Counted from the first letter of the stretch, positions 37,670 to 52,500 are shown. The stretch is 64,000 nt of DNA from Mimachlamys varia (GCA_947623455.1 OX392534.1:36399426-36463425); one strand, 5' to 3'. Notes: generated by a model not told the origin, from the sequence alone. Program-made: numbers and translations.

Positions 37670-38140
37670 CCACTTTTTCCATATCTTAACCGCTAACCCA
37701 ATTATCTTTACCACTTCCTGTAATACCTTGACCATTATTTCAAACACCCCATCGTCATAACCGCTCATCAAAACTCATTCGCAATTAACCCCAAATTATT
37801 ACCACAGCCCCAAATTCACAATCAATCCCAAATCATTTTTTTTACCACAGCCCCAAACTCACAATAAATCCCGAATCATTTTATTTACCACACAGCCCCA
37901 AACTTACAATCAATCCGAATCATTATATTTACCACACAGGCTCAAACTCACAATCAACCCCAAATCATTATATTTACCACACAGGCTCAAACTCACAATC
38001 AATCCGAAATCATTATATTTACCACAACCTCAAACTCACAATCAATCCGAAATCATTATATTTACCACAACCTCAAACTCACAATCAATCCCAAATCATT
38101 ATATTTACCACAACCTCAAACTCACAATCATAATAATAAT
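37670..38140. repeat. Degenerate minisatellite (about 40-bp unit)
   Basis: Units of caaactcacaatcaatccga followed by aatcattatatttaccacaa, cleanest at 37900-38130 and fading on both sides from about 37670. It lies 0.5-0.9 kb after the Shisa-like stop codon, possibly in the 3' UTR. Confidence 0.8.
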
Positions 38141-38879
38141 GTATTACCACCCCAAACCCGCAATGAATCCTCAAACATTATAAACCACTCCTCTCGTATC
38201 GCAATCAATCTCCGAAAATATTAACTACTACCCCAATGCTACAATCAATCCATTTTGTTTCCCAGAAATATCATAACTGTTGCCGCTATATTATATACAC
38301 ATTCCCACATTATAACCACGCCCGAATTCAGACTCAATCCCAATATTTTTACTGGTTCACCTAATATCAAAACCACTCGACCAAAATCACAAAACAATTC
38401 CCATACATCAAGACATATGGTAACACCTTGAACTGCACCATACATGTACATCTGTTTCTTACTTCTAGGACTCCTCGTTGATGTTAGGAGCGAACGAGAA
38501 ATTCAAATTGTTCTAAAGTGCTGTTAGAATAAAAGGGGACATGCATGAAATCCTTTATCGAAATGGTTTAAAAAATGAGGAATACAATATTTAATTTTAA
38601 ATTAATAACGTGTAAAGTGTGTATATTATAAATCGTGCCACTACATAAGATACTTGAGGCCAGAACGGGTACGGTAACTAAAAACTCCAATAGCAGTCTC
38701 TACTACCGTGTATCGGGAACGATTGCAACACACGATCCATTCCAACTTGTTACCGTTGAAATAGAAGATGTACTTTCCCATCAATGTATCATTTTAAAAA
38801 CTTGACAAGCACTCCCAAATATCATTTTCTCTCCCCCGATATAATAGCAACTCAAAGATTGTATTATTTTCGCATTCAT

Positions 38880-39125
38880 CATCACCTCTACCCAAACATC
38901 GCCTCTACCCAAACATCGCCTCTACCCAAACATCGCCTCTACCCAAACATCGCCTCTACCCAAACATCACCTCTACCCAAACATCGCCTCTACCCAAACA
39001 TCGCCTCTACCCAAGCATCGCCTCTACCCAAACATCACCTCTACCCAAACATCGCCTCTACCCAAACATCGCCTCTACCCAAACATCACCTCTACCCAAA
39101 CATAACAATCATAATCACCTCTACC
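38880..39125. repeat. 17-bp minisatellite
   Basis: About 14 copies of cctctacccaaacatcg, with a cg/ca variant at the end of the unit. It gives open frames in the forward strand (NIASTQTSPLPKH...) that are periodicity artefacts. Confidence 0.92.
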
Positions 39126-40009
39126 TAGACATCATACTCATTCCACCGATACGATAAACATTTTCTCATCATCAAATCTGATCCTTGATAGACTATGACC
39201 AATACTAAAACTGTCGCCTAGTGACACCTTATTTTACCACAATGGATACTTACAATTATCAACTTCTCATGTTACATTCGCTTCAACGACACGCCCCCCC
39301 CCCCCGAATGATGATATCTCTTTTTGTGAGCTTATCATATATTCATGGGTACATTTAAGATTCACCTTCCTGTAATATCCCTCTTTTGCAACTCTCCCTA
39401 ACGTCAACATATGGAAAGTATTTGTGTTTCACATAATTTGTGGATATTTTCCTACTTCGCTCACATATGGTATTTTACATTGTTTATTAGTATGTGATAT
39501 AGCTTAAGATCCACTTTTGCTTATATTGAATATGACTTATGATTTGCTATGCAAATATTTTTTATATATGTATATTTATATATTGTTTGTATTATCAATG
39601 CTGGTTTGGTGCTATAATAATCAAAAGAACACGGTTTGTTTTGGTTTGGATAGAGGACGCATATCTGACATCGAATTCAACATAGACAATTGTTTATATT
39701 TTGTATTTTGTAACATAATGTTCATGCAAATATATCACTATGCAAGATATCCCGTTTCCTTTAAACGTTGTTTTTGATTGAGCTTGTTTACTGTCTGTAT
39801 GTCTGATCTGAACAAAAGTGTTTATCGAACTCGTAATGACTTTCTGTAACTACCTCTTTTTCCTCTTTCCCAGGGATCACAAAAATTAAGACTGGATGCT
39901 CTGTTAAACCTTTATATACTCAAAACAAAGACCATTAACTTGGATTTAGATAGATTTTATTAAAAATTGTTTTGTGTTCCATTTGGGTATTTTCTTGCAG
40001 TAAGCAGAA

Positions 40010-40155
40010 TACGCTTACTCTTCTGGAACACATGGTCTTATTCTCTTGTACTTTTACAAGGGTCTCCAGGTAAATCTTTTCCATTTGTGCATAGTTTGCT
40101 ACTACTTTAATCTATTTTGAGTTCGAATTATGGTTTTGTTGACGCTTCGGTGTTC
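40010..40155 (+). mobile_element. Retroelement 3'-end fragment, copy 2
   Basis: It matches the family from gcttactcttctggaacaca through tggtcttattctcttgtact, gagttcgaattatggttttg and ttgacgcttcggtgttctct. It is 5'-truncated more than the 47005 copy. Forward orientation. Confidence 0.75.
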
Positions 40156-43060
40156 TCTATTTTTTTTACAATGTGAACTACGTTTTTGACAATCAGTTTT
40201 CGGTTTATTCTATATTTGAGGAAATGCATACATTTAGACCTTAACTATACTAGTAGCATGCAAAATGGATTGGAATTTTCTAACTACTTAAGCTGAGAAT
40301 TGACAGGGTTTCTTTGGCAGTTTTAGATATACGATGGCTACCCTATACAATCCTATATATGGAAGTGTTACTGTATTCCAGTGATCACCAAGGCGGTTGT
40401 CAAACTATTCAGTAAGTTTCTTCACAAAACCGATCAGGTAATGCAGTCGCCGCAATAGCTCGGAATGATTGAAACATCGCTGTACAACATCCATAATACA
40501 CTATTGCGTTAACAGTTTGGTATTGCTGGGTTTAATTTGTTAAACGGCATATTACCATTTAAGTTCATTAAAGGACGTGCCTTTGCGTGTGTTGTTAAGC
40601 ACGCAGGCGTGTATGTGTGCTTGAGACCAGGTATGTTGGCGTACTTGCCCCCTTATGATAGCGTGGATCGAATGCCAACTTCAGAAACCATTTATTTTGC
40701 ATTCAAGTGTTGCTGTGATGTAGCGTTATACGCTGGCTACCCTATTCTATGCACTATACTAGAATTTTAAACATATTTATAGTATGTTTATGTAGAGATC
40801 ATATATAATGTACATGTTATTCAGATGAAACGCACATTGATAAATATTTATGCAGAAATCATTAAATATGTGATATTTTTCAGATGAAACAAAAAGTTTG
40901 TAGGAACCATATATCAGTTCAATTTTTTGATTTCATTTAAAAAACGAAAATCAAAACATTTTGTTTTTGCATGAACCCCATACTATGAACATGATTTTTT
41001 TCAGATGAAATACGCATATTTAAAAATGTTTATGTAGAAACCCTTGCATTATGTATATATTTTGCAGATAAAAACCACATTTGAGATACATGTTTAATAC
41101 ATATTTTGTTTAAAGAATGAATAATCATGTATGTACTATGTACTGGTTGATTATTATATTTCACAATAACTACCTATGAATCTTATCCAAAGTAGTTTAC
41201 CTGAGTCTTTCATGAGTTTAAGTATCATTATTTAATCATCCAATAGTAACAAGAAAACAGTAAGTTAAGATAAATGTAGGATCTAAAATGTCGCGTGATA
41301 ACGATAGTATTCATACATGTATGAACCGGGTTGTGTTTATTTAAGAATCCCGTCACCTCTGCCAAAGATGTGACCTTAAATTTGGAAATTCTCTTTTTCG
41401 GCATAGCTATACCTTCGACAAATCATGTTGGCAGTATGTCGGCGATACCGTCTGGGTAAGCAATTTACATATCAGTGATCTAAAGAAAGGCTGAAGTAAT
41501 ATCAAGGAAGATGATTAACAAGAAAAATGTATCAATACTTAAACAAGCCTAGGTTCGAACCAATGACCTCAAATAAGCTATCTGGTCATTGGAATATTCT
41601 GTCCCTTTTGTGCTTTACCTACCCATGTATAAACAAAGAGAAATGTTTGGTTAACTAGTGATTTGCCTATAGTTATTTTTGAGAAATATTTGAACATTTG
41701 CAAATATTTTTTTTATTTGTGTGTTTGTTTTAATTTGTCAGGTGGTGTTTATTACAAGATATGTAGATAATCCGTTTTTACTGAATTGAGGTTTTGAATT
41801 GAATTGTTATTAATATTATCCAGCTAACGACATCTTAATTATGCATGTTTTCGTCATTTGGTGTTGGCTTATCAGTTTTGAGTGTAGGACCGGCAAACAA
41901 TGTTAACGTTGTGTTTCCCTATTGTTTTAATTTATTTATCGATAGCTGCGAAATCCATCATATGAAAACAACTGTTATCATACCCATGTTTGTATTAAAG
42001 CACATTCGTACATATTTCAACCAAAAATTGCTTTGGGTTAGAAATGTTACAATATGTTAAAGGAAAACATTTAATATTGTTCTAAGAAGTCATGTTTACT
42101 AAACTACACAACATTGTAAAGCATTCCGATAATGCGTCTTCGACTTCCAGCGTTACGCTGACTTACCCGCAATATGTCGTATAAAGCAGACTTTGTGTCG
42201 CCGACAAGATAAGTTGTATGATAGTATTGACCGACCCTGAAGTTGGATGCTGCTCCTCTGTGATTTGTAAAGGTTTAAAGGAAAGTTTTAACCTAGCAAT
42301 TGGTCAGTGTTATTTTACCTGAGACCAATCATATAGCTAGTTTAATGCCTATTATTGTGCTGTGACATATCAAAGATTGCAAGGTTGTGAAGATGTACCA
42401 TCCCGTTTGTTAATTTATAAGAGGTACATGTTTATTCCTGTATTAACTTCAGATTTTTGTCAAAAATGCCAACGAACGTTTAGATATAATGATTATATCA
42501 GTAATGTCGATTTGTGAACAAAATGATATGTAACTATACACATTTATACATGTATGCTAACAACATAATATGCAAAATAAAAATGTTATGATTCATCATT
42601 TGGGTCCGAGTTGTCTTACGGGTATCAGGTCTTGGTAACGACGAGACCTCTTTAAGTTTCGATAAAATAGTGGAGTTACATTATTATAATAATGTAGTAT
42701 ATTTACAGTCTACACGGACATTCACTCGATAACCATTGTTCCACAGACTATCAATATCACCTCATAACTGTACTCAAACACGTGCCGAAATTCTATGACG
42801 CCGGCAACAATACATGTAGGCGGGGCTATGTAAATACTCCAATTTGGAACACAATTGCGTGACGTCATCTACAATAAACGTGGGCAGAGCTTGCAGATTT
42901 CATGCTGTTACTTTTATTGAACTATTCTCACGTTTATTAGTTTTGAAATGAAATCTATGTCCGAAGATTGGACTATAATGAACGAAATAGTTACGAACAT
43001 TTCACAGAAAGATACTGTAAATATAAGGATAAACTGTCTATTTTGTTTAGGTTATCGAGG

Positions 43061-43143
43061 GATAACTACAATGGAAAACGGGTAAATTCAATTACCGGCG
43101 AAGCCGGTTATGTAAAATTTACCCGTTTTCCATTGTAGTTATC
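43061..43143. repeat. 83-bp near-palindrome, cruciform-prone
   Basis: The arm gataactacaatggaaaacg with ggtaaatt (43061-43088) is perfectly reversed at 43116-43143. The loop itself contains accggcgaagccggt, a further 6-bp stem. Only about 60 bp separate it from the MITE at 43204. It may be a foldback element of its own. Confidence 0.88.
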
Positions 43144-43203
43144 TATAGCGTATAATAGTTTTATTCATTTGTGTATTTTTGGAAATTGTTGTTATAGTCT
43201 AAC

Positions 43204-43337
43204 CACAGTTGCTCGAGTTTCTGTCAGTTAATGATAAATTCATATGTGTGAAATGAGCCTCCCATTCTGTAATGGGCCGCCGCTCCATATATATATAAAC
43301 ATTTTTTTATATACTGACAGAAACTCAAGCAACTGTG
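43204..43337. mobile_element. MITE copy 2, 134 bp, 7-bp TSD
   Basis: The TIRs cacagttgct.gagtttctg (left) and the inverse (ending caactgtg at 43337) are flanked by gtctaac at 43197-43203 and 43338-43344. It shares gggccgccgctccatatata with copy 1 (19365-19466) but keeps about 32 extra internal bases (around gaaatgagcctcccattctg). Confidence 0.9.
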
Positions 43338-43344
43338 GTCTAAC

Positions 43345-46300
43345 TCTCAGAGTTATTTTTCTTTGTTTTGTGACGTCATAGTTCTTATGACGTCATAATC
43401 ATTATGATGTCATTCATAAAAAAAAATGGTTTTAATAAACAGTCTGAAAAGCTCCCTTTGATGGAGTGAAAGCGCCCTTCCGTCACAAGTAATTCCTAAA
43501 TCGAAGATTTCGGGGGGTTTCTGAGATATTATGACCCCGCGCTCGCAATCGATAAATAAAAATGTGAATCATTATAGCTTTTTATAAGGGAAATATATAG
43601 GGGATGAATGGAAGCTGTTCGTTTTTCTCTAGTATGAACGGAAAGTAAGTTTTCTTGGCCGTTTTGCAACGTGGTCGAGGTATTTTCTGCCACTGAGTTG
43701 CATACCTTTTCTCTCCTTTTCAGTGTATAATAGTCGAGTTTTTGTGAAATTTATCCGCTTAACGTATCCAGCGGAAATTTGGCAGTTATTTTCATTATCG
43801 TTTTAGATGATTAGTAACATAAAAAGAAAATGGGAAAATTGTGTATTTAGATGATTATTCTCCTGGCCAAAAGTGCCTATGGTTGCGACGGCGGAGCCCT
43901 TAGAGATGATTTTTTTATCCCCGTGACACCTAGTTAATTATATTCCTAACAATTCTAATGTTATCATCTAACAAATACATAAACAAATTAGTTTATGATG
44001 CTTTATGCACATGTGATGCTAATCCAAATTACATTTCATTTTTTTCTTTCAACGTCTTCAACATATAGGTTTTATGAAGATGGACGTTTTTGAGTATGCT
44101 CATTAGTGTGTTTACTTGATGTGATTGACAATGATACTCAGTTCTTGTACTTGGACGAGACAAATATTTATATGGCAGGTGTCGTTGATGAAGCAGAAGA
44201 CGCTTATTCTTTCGGAATACCTGGGCCCGTATTCATGAAACTGTTCTCATGCTCTAGCATGGATTATGTGCTCAAGTCAGTTTTCTTGAAACTTATATAG
44301 AAAATGTAAATGATCAAAAAGCCAATAGGTGATATTGAAAACAGCATTCGGCTTCATGGATCTTCGATGGTTCACCAAAACTTTGACAAAATAAGAGTTT
44401 TTAGTAGATTATAGCCGGAATAAGAAAATAGACTTGAGCACAAAAATAGATAAACCACGAAGCGGTTTATGATGAGAGTACACTCCGGCTATTTTGTGTT
44501 ATAACCCCATAACATAAAAAATAGATTCAAGTTAATCCTTATAATTAAATCTATAAACTACGAAAATTCATTTCATTGAAGGACTCTTTTTTCTTGCAAA
44601 TTTATACTCTGCTGCATAGGCCAATCAAAAGCGACGTTATAAACGGTATCGTCATTTGTTTACGTTATTGGCTGATAACATACTTTTTTAAACCATTGGA
44701 AATGCTTGTTTCAAACAATATTAAATTATATATAAAAATGAAATGAAATAAAAAAAACTAACCACTTCTAAATTTATAATTTTATTTATTTAAATAAGTT
44801 TGAAAACATTCAATATAACAAGCAAAACTTGTATGAGAATGAGTAAGTTGTCTTTCGTGTCACGATTAATAAAATCGCATAGTATGCGGCTCTCCTACTA
44901 AAAGCAGTTGATTCAGACAAATATTATAATGAAAATATTGGGATACCAGTAGTCTCTATAGGAAAAAGTTTTATTATTATATTAAAACAGTTATTATTTA
45001 AAAAAAAAATTTTTATTTGTACATTTGATTTTTTTTGTCAATAATAAAAATTATTATGAAATGAAAAACGAAAGTATTTGGTAAATATTTTGCAGATGAA
45101 AACAGCTGAACCATTTCCATATAATATGATATTAGAATGAATAATATTGTTTATATTTATACTGATCTTAATGCGTGTTATGCAGTAATTACCAATTAAA
45201 TTGATTTTTAATGATTTGCCTCAATTTATCTTGACACGAAGAATTCTTGAATATAAACTTTAGCGTTGATGACGTTAGATGAAGACAATCAAGCAATTTA
45301 CCACAAACAAAATATTAAACATTTCAAAACATTATCATATGAACACTGTTATATACATTACATTTCTCAAACACAAACTTAGTATTTCTCCTGAAACACA
45401 TCGTCCTCTTTTTTAGCATGATAGTACAATGTAGCCGCGATTGCTAAAAGGTTAAATTCTTGAAATGCTTTATATATTTTAAAATATGATATTATATTAA
45501 TAAACGTTATGAACAAAGCATAAGTATTGAAAACAATTAGAACAGAAAACCAGCGCATACAGAACAACATAACATCAATGCTATATACGAAATGACATGA
45601 ATATAAGACATGAAATAATTCATAGTGCCCAATGTTTAATTCTCGTAAAACATAATGGATTGATGGATGGATTGATGGATTGAGAGATTAATGTACCAAT
45701 TATGCCTATATAGTTATACAGGACTGGTATAAAAGATCACTGACAAGCTTTATTTTATACGTGTAATTGAAAAATAGTTAAAAGTAATTAGGCATAATAA
45801 TTGCACCTATAAAATTAAGTACTATGCAATGTGACTGATTAAAAATCTTAAAACGTAATTGGAAAATTCAAATTACGCATTACCTGCTATTACTTCAGAA
45901 ATGTAATAATCATTATTAATTACAATTATAGACTCGTTATCATTACCTCTTGTTGAAGCGAAAATATATACATTTATTTACCAAGGAATCATTTTTATTT
46001 ACACGGAGTCCTTCCATTATCCCAAGTCAGAGTACACATATAATTGAATGGCTAAACATTGATGTGATTGATGCAGTCCTTAGTTAGTACTTCAAAAACC
46101 CTACATTCCATAGCAACGTATTAAGATATCTTGCGACCTGATTTCATGTTGGCTTTACCATGTCATACTGCCTTGCTATTCCGGCTGTCCATGACGACCT
46201 TCTCATAATCCTGTTATCAAATCCTAGTATAAGAAGTTTGGAATGTCTACATTGTATAACTATTTACATTGGACATGACAGTGTCCCATTACACTAATGT

Positions 46301-46558
46301 TAATCTTGACTGTATCTATGTGTGTATAGATGCAGTCCAGACTGGCGTTGTGATACACTGTACCATTAAATGTTACATTGTACACAAAAGTAAACAAACA
46401 ATATGGTCGCCGTAGTCCTAGAGACTTCACTTCTACTATAAGAGAGCTTGACAACCTATAACCCATTCTATTTATCTGTCACCCAGATTGCATTCATTTG
46501 ATATTGACAATAAATACAATCTAACAAACTTTTAATTGTTAAATAATGTCCCATAGCC
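43345..46558. other. Intergenic, AT-rich, downstream of the secreted-protein gene
   Basis: It contains the retroelement fragment at 44060-44235, a short ggattgatggatggattgat microsatellite near 45657, and a run of A/T-rich sequence. The 3' UTR of the minus-strand gene must begin at 46558 and run leftward. I see no exon here. Confidence 0.45.
44060..44235 (+). mobile_element. Retroelement 3'-end fragment, copy 3
   Basis: It contains ttatgaagatggacgttttt, gagtatgctcattagtgtgt, ggcaggtgtcgttgatgaag and cggaatacctggg. It stops early compared with the 47005 copy. Confidence 0.75.
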
Positions 46559-49500
46559 TCACACATAGTTTATGTCGATTTCACACAGTCTCCCGATATC
46601 TTTCTTGTTATTGTGTATGACGATATGAACATTCCGACAATGTAGAATAGTTTCACATTTACACTCCATGTTATATTGGGTAAGTGTACCATTGGTTTTT
46701 TCAGACATGAGCTTACAAAATACCATGTCAGATTCCATACTGCATTGGTCAGTGTCAAGTGGCCCAGAGGTCCCAACCTGTACAAAATAGTGTAGAAACT
46801 GTAGATACTGTTATTGATATCACGACAAAAACAAAAATTATAATTTGTATAACACATTACATGAATATGCCTTTTTCTATAGTGCTAGATTGATTAAACA
46901 TTGGTTAAACTTGATTGTGCCTTTCCTCTTTATTACTGGTCATGAATATGTACCTAAATCATCAGGAGTCTTATTCTGATTTCATCTTATACAATATGCT
47001 GTAACTTTGGGTGTTATGAAGATGGACGTTTTTGAGTATGCTCATTGGTGTGTTTACTTGTTGTGATGACAATGATGACTCGGTTTTCATTTTGAGGACT
47101 GGTGCTTATTTGGATGTGAAGATTTACATGGCGGGTGTCGTCGATGAAGCAAAAGGCGCTTACTCTTCCGGAACACCTGGTCTTATTCTCTTGTGCTTTT
47201 ACGAGGGTCTCCATGTAAATCTTTCCTTTGTTCCTATTTTGCCTCGTATTCGAGTTCGGATTATGGTTTTGTTGACGCTTTGATATTCTCTAAACATTTT
47301 TTCACATTTACTTTATAAAGCGTCTCCGTGTCATTTTCCTTTTCTATGTTCATATTTTTTGCCTTAGTTTAATCGATTTGAGTTTGGGGTATGATTTTAT
47401 GGTCCGATCGGATGATTTCGTCTTCTCTTATAAGGGCTCCTAAATTGCTTTTATTTAAAGTCGACATGCAAATGTCGTTGATTTATCTAGCATAACTGTC
47501 AACTATTTTGTTTTAAAGAGACATTATCAACATTATTGGTTTCTTGCACCTTTCGTTTGGTTTCGTCTCATTAACAGCTAAGACATAAAAAGGTCATTGC
47601 CTAATATGTATTTTGTATCCGAGCCTTTGGTTTTTTGTGTGTCATAGACCGGATCTGTTAATGTACTTGTCTTATACTGAAATAGCATCTGGGCCCAGTT
47701 GTTCAAAGTGTGATTACCTTAATCACTATTTAACGACATTTTTCAAACTTGAATAACTCTGTCAATAAACAAGTAACAATCTTCAAATTTTGTATGTAAA
47801 TTGACAATATGAGGTTTTTGATATCTGCTTAGTGTTAATGAAATCTATGGTTTCATTTTAAAGTTAAAGGATAATTAAAAATTGCACTAATCACTGATTA
47901 AGCTAATCATCTTTTGAACAACTCGGCCCTTGTATTACCTTCAGTAAGCCCCTTAGGATCAAGACATGACCATAACGCGTCTCAGTTAGCCCAATCTGAT
48001 TAAAATACAGATCCTTACTATTACTATCGTGTGATTGATGAATACAAAGGTCATCTGCACATGATCTTCTATCGGTCACTGTCAGACCATGCACACGATA
48101 GTAATAGTGATGATCTGTATTTTAATCAGATTGAATATGACACATTGGGAAACAGCTTTTGTAGGTCACAATACCATAAGATACTAGACCAGCAACGGCT
48201 CATTTATGCCACATTTATTAACAGGATCAGTATTGTCTTCAACTATATGTAACCCAATATTACAGGCAGGATCAGGGCCTGAAATCGATAACAGTGTTCT
48301 TGTTCCATTGGGCTGATAAATATAATTATACATGTGGTCGCAATACATTGGTGAATTGTTGTGCAGGTTTAGCAGGATTTTTGACATCATGAACAGATAA
48401 AGCGCCACTGTGACATCGTTTAACCAGAGATTGCTCCATTTCATACAGCGCTTGTCTCCTGTACAGTAATGACTATAATAGTTCGTGCTTGATTTGTACT
48501 TAAGATTGACGTTGTATCATATGCAAAATAGTAACTAAGTGAAAGCATATTGCGACAAACAATGCAAAATAGTGATTAAGCTATCTGTAAATGCCAACAC
48601 GCAATTAAAGTCGACTCAATGTGGTGCGAACGTCTTAGCATATTAAATGTCTGTAATGATTTTTTTACCTTGGACCTTGAATTTATAATTTAAAAAATAG
48701 TGTGCAAAAAACGTGTTACCGATACTTGTAGGTACTACAGCAATCAAAAAATCTATTATCGGTATTATATGAAATTGACATTTTTTAGATTTTCGTTTTA
48801 CCTAAGTTTGTGATTCCTTGGTAATTTAGCTTTATAGCAAAGCAAACACTTCAAAATATTCATTTTGTATTTCAATTATGATTCAATCAAGAATTTTATA
48901 ATGTGTTATAAAATACTTTTAAATAATAGAAGATACGTACCTGGATACATCCCTGTGCTTTACGTTCACACTTTATTCCTTCACCAGTGATACGAACCGC
49001 GAATCTGTTTGAAAACACTTTGAAGATAATAGGATGTGTAATCCTCAACCAGAACAATGGAGGGGAATCGCCAGGCACAGGCAGAACGAAACACGTGTCC
49101 AAGGACTGGTCAAGGGCTACGGGTAACTTCCTTAGGAGTGTGTTGTTATGATCATTTGCTAAAGTGACAAAGGATGATACTGAAAAAGGAACATCAAACA
49201 GTTGTTACAAATGATCAATTCAAAGAACATTTTTTTTCAACAATTATTTAATCAATGTTTTCGTTTATGGTATTTTGTTTTTTTCTGTTAAAAACTTTAT
49301 TTACGTTTTACTACTACGTCAAATATCAAATTGTGCTGCAGTATAAGGAATCATACACATTACACCATTATTGATATATTTATATTTTACAGAAATAATT
49401 CAACAATCTTATATATTCAATGTTATGTATATCTAAGGCTTCGACCGGATATAGCTAAACCTGTTCGAGAAACCACTTCTTTGAAGAGGACAATTCATGT

Positions 49501-52500
49501 GTATTCTACATGAAATACTTCACTGAAAATATTTACATCAAAGAAAGATAGTGTTATTACATTAGAAAAAACATGTTATTATTTATTTCAGGAGTCCTTG
49601 CTTAATATTCTGCCATTAGCGTTTTGACACTCAATATTCATTCATTTAGTTAGATACACTTACGTGTCTCCCATTTTGCTGAGACGGAGCACAACAAACC
49701 GCAAGGAACGGTCGACCAGTAAAAGTAACCGATAATTTTTGGCCGCCGCTCCAAGTACTTGGAATTGTTCCACTACAAGAATAAAATAAATTAGAGAATA
49801 CCAAAGCGTTAGCAATTTCATAATCCGAACTCAAAATCGATTAAACTAGGGGCAAAATATGAACAAGGGAAAGATTTACATGGAGACCCTCGTTAAAGTA
49901 CAAGAGAATAAGACCAGGTGTTCCGGAAGAGTAAGTGTCGTCTGCTTCATCGACGACACTCGACATGTAAATCTTTGTCACATCCAAGTAAACATCCAGG
50001 TTCTCAAAATGAGAACCGAGTATCATTGTCAATCACCACAAGCAAATACACTAATGAGCATACTCAAAAACGTCCATCTTCATATCAAATAAAGATACAG
50101 AATATTTCTCAATGAAACACAGATGGAGACCATAAGACTTGCTCATAGTTCTGATCAACCTGCATATCTCGAATCCTTGTGTTTTTAGTTTGATTGTCAG
50201 CAGTCGACATCGATCACGAAAATTAAGATATTTATAGCAAGCCATAAAATATCGACTCAAATGCGACATATTAACACCATAGGTCGGAAAAGCAGGGATG
50301 TTACTATCAAGGAATGGAAAGTTCACGATCGGAAAATTAAAATAATCACGTTTATCGTATAGATTAGTAATAAAAAGGCTTAATTTGAACTCTTTATTCC
50401 CGTATAATGCAATATCACCGATGAGTCTGGGAAGGACGAAACAGTTGTATATAATTCAATGTAATTCATGTTTAACATGCGGTATCGATTACTAAATCCT
50501 AACTAAATGTCTAAGCATTTATTTAATTTAACATATAACATCATTTAAATTAAAGTTTGTTTTGTAGAACAAACAAGAGAAAAAGTTGCTTTGCATTATA
50601 TGTAAATAGACAAACATTAACAAAATTCACCTCTCTGAAATATTCTATCAAGTCTTCACACATTCTTGCTAGACACAACTGTTAAATACTGTTAACATTA
50701 TCAATATAGGACGCTCTATAGTATGTAGTAATACCAATAGGGTAGTGAATGGTTTGTAACGAATCATATTTAAAAAACAATCCATAATATTACTATTTCC
50801 AATGTCGACATGAACTAATCGATGTACGAAGGACGTCATATTACTTTATGTGCAACTATGAATTGGCGCAATCACAATTCTTGCCAAACGAGTCATTGAA
50901 CAGAAATCTTATTTTACGCAGTCATAATTTAGCAAAACCGCTAAAATGATAACCGCTAGAATATTTTCAATTATGGTATATTCGTTCTAATATTTGGTTA
51001 TTTTTAGGCAACTGATTTTCATAATGCTATCAAAGATTAAAAGCTGCCAATGGATAAAGTCTATGAATCCAATCGAAAACTTACATACTATTTGATGTAG
51101 TTTTGATAAAGAAATCGCAACTAGATCAGCTAATGTTTCATACGATTGATGTACCTATCTAAAATTTGTTCCGTCTAAATTCAAAGAATTATTTGCTATT
51201 AAAATAGGTAATTCTTTATATATACATGTAAACTGAATGAATATAGTAATCTTACTTAAAACTTTATTTGTAGATTTTAATATGTGATGGCGGATTGATA
51301 TCAGTCCAGTCATCCCATATCACTGGTTTAAAGGCCCAATATACGTAACTGTCGACAAACTTGTAGCGAGAATTAAGCCTAATATTTTTGTTATATATAG
51401 ATTTAGTTCAGATTAACTGAAATCAGCAATATTCAAGATGAATTCTTACGCGGTTACCGGTACAGCAGCAATTGAAACTCGGTATTTTTAAACACGCGTC
51501 CAGTTTTAACTGTCTTCTGACTTCGGCTTGTTGTTGAAGTGGGCCCCACCTGAGTTATTTCGAATTATTCGGATATTTCTGTCAAGAGTTTCTTATTAGT
51601 TACCGCTCAGTTTTACTTCGTTTTAGGCTTATTTTTGCATGTTTATCAACTGGATTTTTTTCAGAATTTTTCAGAATCACGAAAAATGTCCTGAAGTTAC
51701 GTATATTGGGCCTTTAACATGTAATCGTCCGATTGTTAAAAGCAGACGCAAACAGCGCTCATACCTGCCACTAAAGTCGCCTAAAATGTCTTCTAAACCA
51801 ATATAACTATGTGTTAAGACAGTTGTCACTTGAGTTGAACTTCAAACATTTAGTTGTGTGAGTCCTAAAGAAAAACTGGTTTATCGAATGTGTTAACTGG
51901 TGTCATGCATGAGGATTGAGTAAAGTGTTACTTTGTTCCTTTCCTAAAATTATGAACATATTATAAAATTATTAATCGAAAAACAAAAAATCACATACCA
52001 TGAACTCCATCCGATAGAAGTAGGAGCCATTCAGGCTGTAGTGGAAGTAGAATGTGTGCCGGGAATATTGCAGAAGTTCGAGTTCAAACAAAACTAAGAA
52101 ATCTGGATAAAACTCCTGAAGTAAAAAAAAAAAAAACAACAAACAAACCAGCCAATGTCTGTTTAATAGGTTATCAGAATTAGCTGTGAATACTTGTTGC
52201 TGGCACTAATATTTATTTACAAAAATGGCCATATATTTTGTCCTTCCTGATTTGTTTATGCAAAATTATGGATGAATAGAGTATGGCTGTTTATCAAAAA
52301 GTCCTCGGTTATCTAGTGAACTTGTCCGTGTAATATTTTTGCATTGGTAACTACAGGTAGTTACATATACCCTAGTGCAAAATTGATTGACAGTGTGTGT
52401 CAATTGTTTTAATTGTGCTGTGTAAGTCTAAGAAAATTACGTGACATCACTGACTTCCGCACTGGAGAAAAATGACGGTCTTTAACTTTTCAATGAGGTA

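Larger units (their letters stand above)
37194..43060 (+). other. Shisa-like 3' UTR and intergenic
   Basis: No further exons are recognised. It holds the tandem repeats at 37670-38140 and 38880-39125, a retroelement tail at 40010-40155, and a C run near 39294. Open frames (for example 39517-39777, 40537-40770, 41845-42060) show no domain and no splice context. Confidence 0.45.

Noticed and set aside
38784..39128. 114-codon frame with NIASTQTSPLPKH repeats
   Set aside because: Product of the 17-bp minisatellite; no splice or promoter context.
49859..50115. Forward frames reading ENKTRCSGRVS, also seen at 47014 and 61277
   Set aside because: They recur only because they are the antisense of the dispersed retroelement tail. 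They are not a conserved gene.
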